Made by a program: the position numbers and the translations under genes
Shown: in pieces, positions 22,409 through 33,142 of the stretch
Layout: every line of letters starts with the position of its first letter
Position numbering within the stretch: the stretch's first letter is position 1
Origin: Anthoceros angustus
Lineage: Eukaryota > Streptophyta > Anthocerotopsida > Anthocerotales > Anthocerotaceae
Reading direction: 5' to 3'
DNA: 64,000 bases
NCBI GenBank assembly: GCA_010909165.1
Contig: VJWM01000044.1
Span: 806,001-870,000, forward strand
The notes under the pieces: model-generated
Databases searched by the model: none
The model's input: the letters and a program-made list of their open reading frames with translations, nothing else
Told to the model about the DNA's origin: nothing

Positions 22409-23916
22409 CTCAACTAAAAAATGAAGATGAGCTAAGTGGTCAAGAAACTTAGCACTTTCCAAAAGTTTAGCATTTTCTTAAGTCAACCCAAAGTTATCAC
22501 TCCATAAAATAAGGATGAACAATAGTTTTCCTATTTACCTAACCAAAATATTTTACAAAAAGTAAAACTAGGTGATCATTTATTTGCCTACTAGGTACAT
22601 AGATAGGTAATTTATTAGGTCGTCGTATTATTTTTTATTTGTTTCTGTAATATATATAGGTCTATACATAGAAGGCAAAGATCATTATAGAGAATGCAAA
22701 GATCATATTTTTGCGGAACACTGGTTCATCCGTGGTCAGTTCTATGTAGAACTTCCCCTTGGTGTACTTCCCCATCTCCGCAAGTGTGAAAGCAAATACA
22801 TGTCGCAATGCCTCCAATAACTCCTTTAGCTGACGCCGTTGATTGCTCTTCAACTCAACGCCTAATAACCACTCATGTGGCTGTGGCCCGGATGGCTTGC
22901 ACTCTTGCTAACCATGTTTAATTAACACTAATCAATACTTAATTAACATAACGCTTTAGATTAATTAACATAAACCCAAGTGTGAGATATTAGTGTCACG
23001 GCAGCGGATCCGAGTTTGAGCAAGGTGTGGAAAATATCACAAAGTTGCTATAAATCTCAATTTTGTCAATTCAAGGTGACAAATTGGGGAGTCATGGAAG
23101 TCATGAAGGATGGAAATCTTCAGCTCTTTCAAGTGCTGGTATCATGAGTCGCCTTTCTGGTATATACACGCATCCTTGAGAGTATATGTTTGAGTGAGAG
23201 CTGTCGGAACACCTGTGGCCGCATCAGCAAGTAATTGAGAATAGAGCTGTTGTAGAGCCGTGTCTGTAGGGATTGCTGACCGAACGAACTGGATAATTTC
23301 TGAATGGGTGGTGAGGATGGGACAGGCACGTCTGCTGAGGGCATCTGCCACCACATTGGAAGGGCCTGCCACATACTTGATCTCAACGTTAAAGTCTGCG
23401 AGGTACTCCGCCCACCTGCGCTGCCTGGCATTGAGATTCGTTGAGAAGAAATGTTGCGTGAATGATGGTCCGTAGCATATCAGGCCCGAGGAGGTAGTGT
23501 CTCCATACTTTCAGGGCATGTGTGATTGCTAACATTTCCTTGTCATGGACAGCGTAATTAAGCTGTGCCCCTTGTAGCTTTCTGGATTCATATGCAATAG
23601 CCCTGTTGTCCTGTGACAATACTGCCCCCATGGCATAGTCTGACGCATCTGTATGTATTGTGTACGGCTTGTGTGGATCTGCAACGGCGAGTACTGGTGC
23701 ACTGCTGAGGGCCTGTTTTAAGGTGTCGAAGGCTACCACCGCCTCCTGGCTGAGTTGTAAGGGTTGGCCGGCAGACTGGCGGAGCGCGTCCGTGAGAGGT
23801 ACTGCCACCTTGCTGAAGCCCTGGATGAAACGGCGGTAAAACCCGGCCATACCAAGGAAACCGCGCAGCTGGGTGAGATCTTGAGGTAATGGCCACTCCA
23901 AAATTGCCTTGATTTT
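22161..23916 (-). repeat. tandem duplication copy 1 (fusion-gene 5' end plus gypsy pol)
   Basis: This 1.76-kb unit spans the first exon and the start of exon 2 of the fusion gene, AT-rich spacer, an RT-N fragment, and gypsy RNase H. It is repeated at 23917-25604. The join at 23916 puts the gypsy text ttgatttt directly against sequence equal to 22161 onward. The breakpoint microhomology is ttgatttt/gaat. Confidence 0.9.
22660..22870 (-). pseudogene. gypsy-type RT N-terminal fragment
   Basis: The minus frame reads LKELLEALRHVFAFTLAEMG and KFYIELTTDEPVFRK. This resembles the segment just before the RT core of a Ty3/gypsy pol, but of a different family from the neighbouring RNase H. Near-copies occur at about 24440-24600 (damaged) and 31525-31670. 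Confidence 0.6.
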
Positions 23917-26660
23917 GAATCAGAATGAGTTCAACAAATCTAGATTTTCTTCGCCTCGTATACCAAAATATATACAGTATTGTTGAATAAATCAATTGGT
24001 TTCTATATATATGTACATGTATATCATAAACACATTGTCATAAGTACTATTATTAAACTTGAAACAAGAATCAAATAATGAGAAATACACATCTTGAATA
24101 TTTTCATTTTCTAATGCACGAAAATATCGGAAGCTTTGGAAGTCAGCATTACTATCCATCTCAACTAAAAATGAAGATGAGCTAAGTGGTCAAGAAACTT
24201 AGCACTTTCCAAAAGTTTAGCATTTTCTTAAGTCAACCCAAAGTTATCACTCCATAAAATAAGGATGAACAATAGTTTTCCTATTTACCTAACCAAAATA
24301 TTTTACAAAAGTAAAACTAGGTGATCATTTATTTGCCTACTAGGTACATAGATAGGTAATTTATTAGGTCATTATTTTTATTTGTTTCGTAATATATATA
24401 GGTCTATACATAGAAGGCAAAGATCATTATAGAGAATGCAAAGATCATATTTTTTGGAACAACTGTTCATCCGTAGCCTCTATGTAGAACTTCCCTTGGT
24501 ACTTCCCCATCTCCGCATAAGTGTGAAAGCAAATACATGTCGCAATGCCTCCAATAACTCCTTTAGTGACGCTGATTGCTCTTCAACTCAACGCCTAATA
24601 ACCACTCATGTGTCAGGCGGATGGCTTGCACTGCTAACCATGTTTAATTAACACTAATCAATACTTAATTAACATAAACGCTTTAGATTAATTAACATAA
24701 ACCCAAGTGCAGATATTAGTGTCACACGGCATGACAGATCCGAGTTTGAGCAAGGTGTCAGAAAATATCACAAAGTTGCTATAAATCTCAATTTTGTCAA
24801 TTCCAAGGTGACCTGAAATTGGGGAGTCATGGAAGTCATGAAGGATGGAAATCTTCAGCTCTTTCAAGTGCGCTGGTATCATGAGTCGCCCTTTCTGGTA
24901 TATACACGCATCCTTGAGAGTATATGTTTGAGTGAGAGCTGAACACCCGTGCGCACCGCCAAGTAATTGAGAATAGAGAGAGAGCGGTCTCAGAGGGATT
25001 GAATCAACTAACTGGATAATTTCGAATGGGTGGTGAGGATGGGACAGCACGTCTGGCCGAGGGCATCTGCCACCACATTGGAAGGGCCTGCCACATACTT
25101 GATCTCGACGTTAAAGTCTGCGAGGTACTCCGCCCACCTGCGCTGCCTGGCATTGAGATTCGGTTGTGAGAAGAAATGTTGCCGTGAATGATGGTCTGTG
25201 TAGCATATCACCTGTTGCCCGAGGAGGTAGTGTCTCCATACTTTCAGGGCATGTGTGATTGCTAACATTTCGTCATGGATGTGACGTTTGTGCCCTTGCC
25301 GGATTCATACGCAATAGCCTGTTGTCCTGTGACAATACTGCACCCATGGCATAGTCTGACGCATCTGTATGTATTGTGTACGGCTTGTGGATCCGCACGG
25401 TATCACGAGGGCCTCGCTTTCAAGGTGTCGGCTACCACCGCCTCCCCGGCCGAGTTGTAAGGGTTGGCCAGATCAAGCGGCCGTCAGAGGTACCGCCACC
25501 TTGTCAAGCCTCGATGAAACGGCGGTAAAACCGCCATACCAAGGAAACCGCGCAGCTGGGTGAGATCTTGAGGTAATGGCCACTCCGAAATTGCCTTGAT
25601 TTTCCTGGGATCCACACTTAATGCCAGTTGCGCTGATGATGTGTCCGAGGTATTCACATTCGGACCTCATGAATACGCACTTGCTCCTCTTGGCTTTGAG
25701 TTGGTGGGTGCGCAACAGTTCCAGTATCCGTTTAACCAGCTGGTGGTGTGTACCAGGGTCTGGAGTGTAGATGAGAATGTCATCTAAGAAGACCTCGACG
25801 CCATGTCCTAACAGGGGTCTAAGAATCTCCTGCATAAGGCACTGGAAAGTGGCCGGGGCATTGGTGAGGCCGAACATCACCACCGAACTCAAAATGGCCA
25901 TGGCGAGTTCGGAATGCAGTCTTGTATTCATCCCCATCCTTGATGCGGATCTGGTGGAAACCAGACCGCAAGTCAATCTTGGTGAATAGCTAGGCCCCAT
26001 GGAGCAGATCCAGGATTTCGTCTATCCTGGGCATCTCGTAAACATTGCGGATGGTGGCCCTGTTAAGGGCCCTGTAATCGATACAGAGTCTCCATCCTCC
26101 ATCCGGTTTGGCCACAAGGAGAACTGGTGCCCCGAATGGAGACACAGAGGGTCGGACAAACCCCTTCTGCAGGAACTCGTCCACCTGCTTTTTGATTTCA
26201 TCATTTTCTGCTGATGAAGTGCGGTAGGGTTGGATGCTCACTAGTTTGTGTCCTGGTAGCAAGTCAATAGAGTGGTCCATTGTTCGGCGTGGAGGAAGTG
26301 CAGTAGGTTCAGCGAAGACATCAGCATATTCCTCCAAGAGGGCCTTAAAGGTGGAGGGTAGCCGGTCGTCATGTGCTTTGGCCTCTACGGCCCTGGACTC
26401 AGGGGTTCCCTCCAAGGGCAACACTCTCTTCAACTTTGCTACGTACACGAACCTGCCCATGGCAGTAGCTTTATTGAAAGCGCATACAAACAAAATGCTT
26501 ATCGTGTATCGCCTCCTTCATGATGTACTGCCTAGTTACAAGTGTCACTACGTTATTCCGCCAGTCCACCTCTAACGCAGCTGAGTGTTTGGCTAGCCAC
26601 GGCTTCCCAATGATAAGATCATGACACAAGGAGGGCATCACCATCAACTTGAGCACTTCC
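22985..26660 (-). pseudogene. Ty3/gypsy pol: protease end, RT, RNase H, start of integrase
   Basis: Minus-strand frames give RT around 26490-25480 ([59 protein letters not shown]). RNase H/connection follows in two tandem copies (FLGMAGFYRRFIQGF, HTDASDYAMGAVL, DKEMLAITHALKVWRHYL), then the H2C2 integrase start (HDSPISGHLGIDK). The rest of integrase is absent: homology ends near 22985 and unrelated AT-rich sequence follows. RT before integrase is the gypsy order. Frames are interrupted. Confidence 0.88.
23917..25604 (-). repeat. tandem duplication copy 2
   Basis: Colinear with 22161-23916 but 68 nt shorter through many scattered 1-6 nt losses. It includes a second, damaged copy of the first coding exon of the fusion gene (near 24100-24160). 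At 25604 it runs on into gypsy RT, so this is the copy connected to the rest of the element. Confidence 0.9.
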
Positions 26661-27066
26661 TTGTATCCGCTTGGAAAGGTAACTTCTGCCTCCGCCCACT
26701 GCTCCTTGCCAGTGTCTCTTCCACCCCCGTGATCGGAATGTCGACCGACTCGGACCGCTTCTCCGCTTTAGCCACGTAGTGATGACTAGCACCGGAGTCC
26801 AGCAGGCCAGTACCTCGAGTACCCTCCAGCCCGACCTCGAACTTGATAGGAACATGCTCCAGATGGCAGGAAGCCACACTCTGTTTACAACCGCCACACC
26901 CCTGGTACGTTATCGCGGCTGCCGATGTTGGCTCATTCACCTCTGTCAACGTGATTGAGTGGTTGGTTCTTGCAGGTGTCGCGGCAGGGGGGCTTCCTCG
27001 GGTTGTCTTGCCTCCTTCAACCATGTGATGAAGTCCCGTCGAAGGGACAAATGAGCCGTGATCCAA
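26471..27066 (-). pseudogene. gypsy aspartic protease region
   Basis: The minus frame holds GTGLLDSGASHHYVAK, the retropepsin-like DSGA active-site motif. Further toward RT lies HDLIIGKPWLAKHSA, typical of plant gypsy proteases. One acid-protease subunit would be released from the Gag-Pol precursor. It is frameshifted relative to gag. Confidence 0.8.
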
Positions 27067-27111
27067 GCCTCAGTGAAGCACATTCTTTGCTTTTTATTCC
27101 ACCTTCTCCGC

Positions 27112-28110
27112 CTACCAAGATTTTGAAAGGTGTTTCTTTTCGGATGCGTTAGCTGACTTACCCCACTTTGGCTTGGAGGGGCCTCCTGCCGCCAAGTGCT
27201 TGTATTTGTTTGTGCCATAGTTGACAGCAGCGCGCATAGCCTCCCCCAGGGTGTTGGGGTTGGTCTGGTTGACATCAGCACGCATCTCAAACTTCAAGCC
27301 ATCGATAAATTTCTCGACCTTCTGCTCCTCGTCGAGTCTCGGCATATCAAGGGTGAGTTGGAGGAATTTGTCGCAGTATTCCTGCACAGTGCCCTGTTGG
27401 AAAATCTTCCGGAATTGATGGTACAGTTCTTTCCTGTGATTGACAGGCAAGAACTACTCCAGGAAGAGTTGTCGGAACACTGCCCACGAATATCAGGTGA
27501 TTCCATACCAAGATCAACCTGTTTCTCCCGCTGCCTCCACCAGCGATAGGCATACCCGTCTAACGACATCACACAAAACTGGATTTTCTGGAGGTCGTCC
27601 TTCTCGCCCGCAGCAAGGTACTTATCCATTTTGTCAAGCTAGTCGTGCACGCTCTGGGCGTCCTTGACTTGGCCGTCGAACGTGGATGTCTTGATTTTTC
27701 GCTGGAGCTCTCGGTCCAACTGGGGCTTGGGCTTGAACATCTGCTCTTCTCCTTCAAGTGAATCTCCACTCGCTTTACCTCTTTGCCGCTCCCAATGCTC
27801 GACGATCGCTTGTAGCCTTTTGACCATTGCCTTGATATCTTTGTTCTCCTTCTCCATGGGTGTCACCAATTGCGTAGTCGCTTCAACTCTTCTTCTTCGA
27901 CGCCACCACGCGGGAGGTATTGGTGAGGCTCTCCCACTCCTCTTGTCTCCCTGCTTTGAGCGCTGTCATGGGTGGTAGGTCCGAGAGTTGGGTACCTTCT
28001 AGCCGGATGGGTGGGTGGGAGGTAGGATCGCCCAAGGACCGGAGCACTCCGCCCGATTGCCTCTCCAAAGTAGCCTCCTCCCCACTTGCGCTTCAACCCG
28101 GCCAACGATT
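27112..28110 (-). pseudogene. gypsy gag, copy 1
   Basis: The minus frame includes LQKIQFCVMSLDGYAYRWW, LYHQFRKIFQQGTVQEYCDK, FLQLTLDMPRLDEEQKVEKF and DGLKFEMRADV, the retrotransposon Gag capsid signature. Upstream MVTPMEKENKDIKAMVKRLQ is coiled-coil-like. The 5' half is repeated twice more at 28464-29912 and 29913-31000. Confidence 0.82.
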
Positions 28111-31000
28111 TATTCCACCTTTCCTACCGGGTCCTGCGATGTGGCGCCAACTCTTCAGTGCGTTCCACACTTGCGGTCCGGCTTCAACCTGGTGGAGTCC
28201 GCCTTTCGCCTACCGACCGACCCTCTTGCATGTTTGCGTCGTGATCCGGTGGGCGCCTGCTTCCTTGGTCCCTCTTCCGACCACGGCTCGCGTAGTCCGC
28301 CGCTCCGTGTCTCGCCTCCCGCACCTCACGGTGGCTGCAAGCTCGCTGCTCGCTCCCGCAGCCGCAACCCACCGGTAGTTCTTGGCGCCTTCCTCCTCGG
28401 CCTCACCCTCAGTGCTCCGCCCGCAGATGGGTGTGCGAGGATGCGCCATATCGCCGCTTGTCTCGGCATATCAAGGGTGAGTTGGAGGAATTTGTCGCAG
28501 ATATTCAGTGCCCTGTTGGAAAATCTTCCGGAATTGATGGTACAGTTCTTTCCGTGATTGTGACACGCAAGAACCTCGGAAGAGTTGTCAACACGCCGCG
28601 AATATCTGGTGATTCCATACCAAGATCAACTGTTTCTCCGCCTCCCATAGGCATACCCGTCTAACGACATCACACAAAGCTGGATTTTACGGAGGTCGTC
28701 CTTCTCGACAAGTACTTATCCATTTTGTCAAGCTCGTGACGCCTCGGGCGTCCTTGACTTGGCCGTCGAACGTGGATGTCTTGATTTTTCGCTGGAGCTC
28801 TCGGTCCAACTGGGGCTTGGGCTTGAACATCTGCTCTTCTCCTTCAAGTGAATCTCCATTCGCTTTACCTCTTTGCCGTTCCCAATGCTTGTATCGCATC
28901 AGTTGTAGCCTTTTGACCATTGCCTTGATATCTTTGTTCTCCTTCTCCATGGGTGTCAGTTCAATTGCGAGTCGTTTCAACTCTTCTTCTTCGACGCTCA
29001 GCTCACGGTCTGCTGGGAGGTATTGGTGAGGCTCTCCCCACTCCTCTTGTCTCCCTGCTTTGAGCGTTGCCTGCGACAGGTGGTAGGTCCGAGAGTTGGG
29101 TACCTTCTAGCTGGGGAGCCGGTGGGCTGGGTGTGGGAGGTAGGGACTGCTCCAAGGACTGGAGCACTCCGCCCAGTTGCCTCTCCAGGCGAGCCTGTCC
29201 CTCCCCCACTTGCGTTTCAACCCGGGCCAACGACGATTCCACCTTTCCCAGCTGCTGGTCCTGTCGCGACAGGGCGTTGCGCAACTCTTCACAGGTGCGT
29301 TCCACACTTGCGGTCCGGCTTTCAATTGCGGGAGTTCCCTGCAACCGCCTGTCACGCCCGCGACCCCTCTTGCATGTTTGCGTCGTGATCCGATGTGGGC
29401 GCCTCGTTTCCTTGGTCGTCCCTCTTAGGACCACGGGCTCGTGGCGTAGTCACGCTCCGTGTCTGCTGCCGTCCTCATCGGTGGCGGGCAAGCCTGCGCC
29501 TGCTCCCGATCAACCACCGGTAGTTCTTGGCGCCTTCCCTCTGTGTCCTCAACAGAGCTCCGTCCCGGAGATGGGTGTGCGGGATGCGCTCATCGCTGCC
29601 TTGTCCTCGGCGCGATCGGCCGTGTTCTGCACGGCGCGCAATCCTCTTCACTACCGCTGGAAATGGTGCGCAAGATACCCCGGGACGGCAGGTAATCGCT
29701 CATGGTTCACGATTTCTCCGATTTTCCTTGGCAGATTCGTTGATTGTGGCTCCCGGAGACCGTCTCACACCTTCCCGTACTGATTCGCCGTGTCACCGGT
29801 GTCAGGAAGCTGGAGATGAATCCCTGGGCAGCCTGGTCCTCAAAGCCGTGGAGAAATTGTTGGGAGAGTTCACCAATCCAAAGGGTAAGAGCCCCGATTT
29901 TGTGATTGCTCCTTGACTTGGCCGAACGTGGATGTCTTGATTTTTCATTGGAGCTCTCGGTCCAACGGGCTTGGGCTTGAACATCCGCTTCTCCTTCAAG
30001 TGAATCTCCACCGCTTTACCTCTTTGCCGCTCCCAATGCTCGTATCGCATCGCTTGTAGCCTTTTGACCATTGCCTTGATATCTTTGTTCTCCTTCTCCA
30101 TGGGTGTCCTCAATTGCGTAGTCGCTTCAACTCTTCTTCTTCGACGCCACACGGCCGCCGGGAGGTATTGGTGAGGCTCTCCCACTCCTCTTGTCTCCCC
30201 GCTTTGAGCGCTGCGACTGTGGTAGGTCCGGCGAGAGTTGGGTACCTTCTAGCCGGGAGCCGGTGGGTGGGTGGGAGGTAGGATCGCCCAAGGACCGAGC
30301 ACTCCGCCCAGCCTCTCCAGCGAGCTCTCCCTCCCCACTTTTCAACCCGCCAACGACGATTCCACCTTTCCTACCGCCGTCCTGCTGGCTGTGGCGCTAT
30401 GCAACTCTTCACGCGTTCCACACTTGCGGTCCGGCTTTCAACTGCTGGAGTTGTCCGCCACGCCGTTCGCCTACCGACCGACTCTTGCATGTTTGCGTCG
30501 TGATCCGGTGGGCGCCTGCTTTTGGTCGCCCTCTTCCGACCACGGCTCGCCGGGCGTAGTCCGCCGCTCCGTGTCTCGCCTCGCACGCCCTCATCGGTGG
30601 CTGTGCAAGCTCGCTGCTCGCCGCACAACCCACCGGTAGTTCTTGGCGCCTTCCTCCGGGTCGCGCCTCAACAGTTCGCTCAGATGGGTGCGGATGCGCC
30701 ATATCGCCGCTTGTCCTCGGCGCACGTCTGCAGCCCGCCGCGCAATCCTCTTCACTACCGGAAATGGTGCGCAAGATACGGGTGTAATCGCTCATGGTTC
30801 ACGATTTCTCCGATTTTCCTTGGCGATTCGTTGATTGTGGCTCCGAGACCGCCTCACACCTTCCCATCGATTCGCCGTGTCACCGCCGTCGAAGCCGGAG
30901 ATGAAAGGCAGCCGGTCCTCAAAGCCGTGGAGAAATTGAGAGTTCACCAATCCAAAGGGTAAGAGCCCGATTTTGTGATTGCTCCTGACTTCTCCTTTGG
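27341..31000 (-). repeat. head-to-tail triplication of the gypsy gag/leader region
   Basis: Three colinear copies: about 27341-28463, 28464-29912 and 29913-31000. Anchors: cggcatatcaagggtgagtt at 27341 and 28464; cgtggatgtcttgatttttc near 27680, 28770 and 29926; gagagttgggtaccttctag near 27981, 29090 and 30234. Copy 2 is the longest and cleanest. Copies 1 and 3 lack dozens of 1-6 nt pieces relative to it. The gag-side sequence continues past copy 1 and the leader/LTR side past copy 3. Confidence 0.88.
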
Positions 31001-31110
31001 CTTGCCTGATGTCCCCTTTCCTTCACTGCGTATGATTGGTGCACCAACATGTCGGGTGGATCTTAGCCGATCTACACGCTCGATCCCCGATCCAAGAATC
31101 GAGATTTCTT

Positions 31111-31122
31111 GGCTCGATACCA
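31111..31122 (-). promoter_or_regulatory. candidate gypsy primer-binding site
   Basis: On the minus strand tggtatcgagcc resembles the TGGTATC start of the initiator-Met tRNA primer site, one side removed from the canonical sequence. It lies immediately inside the presumed 5' LTR beginning near 31127. Confidence 0.5.
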
Positions 31123-31126
31123 AAGA

Positions 31127-31524
31127 TGCAAAGAATACGGATGTTAGTCATGCATCAGTATCGCGAGTTCCTCGCATAGGACGGTATTATGTAGGTGGGT
31201 ACATATAGGAGCGGGCATCCTCCGTCAAGAAAGGTGCCCGCGCCAAGATTATTCTGCTTGGCACACTAGATTAGTCTAACCTATGGTTTAAGGTGGTTAG
31301 TTCCGGGTTAGGATTGAAATATTACTACTATCCTAGTTTACCTATTTATCGCCTAATTACCTGGTTAATTTACCCGTAAATCGGATATGGATAAGGTATT
31401 TCTATGTGCACATATGTCTCAATTGCCTCGTGGGGTTTCCGCGCCATGCTTGCGGTGGCTAGCTTCACAACCATGTGTCTTCAGGCCGATGGACGTGAGG
31501 GCCGGCTGCCTCTCTGTCTCAATA
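31127..31524 (-). repeat. gypsy LTR (5' LTR of the minus-strand element, ends uncertain)
   Basis: Much of 31158-31380 matches 63741-64000 at the window end (gtgggtacatataggagcgg, aaggtgcccgcg, ttagtctaacctatgg, aaggtggttagttccgg). Its position just outside the primer-site candidate and beyond gag makes it the likely 5' LTR. The right boundary is inferred from the start of unrelated repeat sequence near 31525. Confidence 0.6.
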
Positions 31525-31880
31525 TTTTTGCGGAACACTGGTTCATCCGTGGTCAGTTCTATGTAGAACTTCCCCTTGGTGTACTTCCCCATCTCCACAA
31601 GTGTGAAAGCAAATACATGTCGCAATCCCTCCAATAACTCCTTTAGCTGACGCCGTTGATTGCTCTTCAACTCAACGCCTAATAACCATTCATGTGGCTG
31701 TGGCCCGGATGGCTTGCACTCTTGCTAACCATGTTTAATTAACACTAATCAATACTTAATTAACATAAACGCTTTAGATTAATTAACATAAACCCAAGTG
31801 CAGATATTAGTGTTACACGGCATGACAGATCCGAGTTTGAGCAAGGTGTCAGAAAATATCACAAAGTTGCTATAAATCTC
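31525..31880 (-). repeat. third copy of the RT-N/AT spacer segment
   Basis: Nearly identical to 22706-23060 (and to the damaged 24450-24790), including atttttgcggaacactgg and aattaacataaacccaagtg. It carries the same KELLEGLRHVFAFTLVEMGK frame on the minus strand. It ends abruptly at 31880. Confidence 0.85.
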
Positions 31881-31969
31881 ACCGACTCTGAAGGAAATGT
31901 GAAGACTTTATAAAAAGAACGAGATGGGAAATCCCATCTACCCCGAGACGAAAGGGGACAACCCACGAT

Positions 31970-32020
31970 GGGGCACCGGGCCAGGGGGGCGTGCCCCCGC
32001 ACTAATCTACCCTATAACCC
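31970..32020. repeat. 51-bp direct repeat, left
   Basis: Shares ggggcaccggg, gcgtgcccc and gcactaatctac with 32850-32900, 880 bp away. The core gggggcgtgccccc can form a hairpin. It may be a terminal or subterminal repeat of a small unclassified element. Confidence 0.7.
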
Positions 32021-32093
32021 CCAACCACCCCTGAGATGTCGCCGTTCGAGATAGGGAAGGGCTTACTTACCACTGGTGCTGCCGATGCCACGT

Positions 32094-32426
32094 CTAGCAC
32101 TCATAATCCTCTAAAGATGGCGCTGGCCAACGCCCTTTGGAGGGTGATGGAAACTCGTTGCCTGAAATAAGCCACGACATTGGAAAGGGGAGGCCAACCC
32201 CGCCCCTGTCTTTGTGGTAGGCCCTTGCGCACTCATTGATGAAACGAGAAAAAACCTTACCTAAGGCCCCATGGGTTTCAATGATAAGGGGGATGAAAAT
32301 GTGACCTTGCTGCATGGGCCTGTACTTGTAAAATTTCTTAGTTGCGCTCCCTTCTGCCGCCCAACCTAGAGGGTTAATGATGATATGGTCGCTAACAGAA
32401 TCTCTGATTCGGTTAGTGACAATCAC
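32094..32426 (-). pseudogene. possible retroelement polyprotein C-terminal tail
   Basis: The minus frame contains HIFIPLIIETHGALGKVFSR followed by FINECARAY. This resembles the short conserved tail after the RT domain of some non-LTR/DIRS-type retroelement proteins (pattern FxPxxxETxGxxG). Upstream RT sequence was not found. Low certainty. Confidence 0.3.
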
Positions 32427-32478
32427 GTCCGCAACTGAGACCCCGTCCCCCCGCGTCCAGAAAAGGTCAGCTCTGATA

Positions 32479-32727
32479 GAGACGCCATTGAGCAGAGTAA
32501 ACTACCGCTCCTTGAAAGGGGAGAAACTGCTCTCCTCGGCCATCGAGAACATGATGTCGTTTGATGCTCTCCTCGGCCATCGAGAACATGACGTCTCGAA
32601 CGGCATTGTATGTAACAAAACGACGCCATTGAGCAGAGTAAACTACCGCTCCTTGAAAGGGGAGAAACTGCTCTCCTCGGCCATCGAGAACATGACGTCT
32701 CGAACGACATCGTATGTAACAAGACGA
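32479..32727. repeat. imperfect tandem repeat
   Basis: acgccattgagcagagtaaa through ggccatcgagaacatga occurs at 32480-32553 and again at 32624-32697. A partial middle copy (ctctcctcggccatcgagaa) lies at 32567. The tails gtatgtaacaaaacgac and gtatgtaacaagacgat also repeat. Confidence 0.85.
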
Positions 32728-32849
32728 TGTCCCCCCATTGGACAACGCACTAAGTAGGTCCAGAGTCATCGATGAAGGCCCCACAGCAGCATGCCAGAAG
32801 AGAACAAGCTAGTGGTTGGACCAGACCCGGGCAGAAACCTGCCCATGGC

Positions 32850-32900
32850 GGGGCACCGGGACAAGGGGAGCGTGCCCCGCACTAATCTACTCTATAACCC
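32850..32900. repeat. 51-bp direct repeat, right
   Basis: Partner of 31970-32020 in the same orientation. The sequence outside the two copies (31897-31960 and 32905-32980) is loosely similar (gaaggaaa, gaaagcc) but not alignable by eye. Confidence 0.7.
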
Positions 32901-33142
32901 AAGCGACAATGCTGAAAGGAAACCCAAGCTTTCCTATGAAGGAAAGCCACAATGCATAAAGGAACCTTGAAGAAGGGGGGTCAAGGACGGGTCCCGACTA
33001 GTGTTTTCAATCAAACGTGTGGTTGAGAGAATTCAATATTGTTCCGACTGCGGTATTCTGCGCACTCGAGTGTCATCACCACCATGGCCACCGCGGCCAG
33101 GCATTTGCAGCACTTGCAGCGTTTGCAGCTGCAAGGGCAACC

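Noticed and set aside
27294-30962. Many 60-240 codon plus-strand frames across the gypsy gag triplication
   Set aside because: Antisense to recognisable gag frames, and different in each damaged copy.
33017-33142. N-terminal extension of the NPF protein
   Set aside because: The frame is open upstream, but the His/Ala-rich translation is unlike the family, and the ATG at 33143 gives the expected short cytosolic N-terminus.
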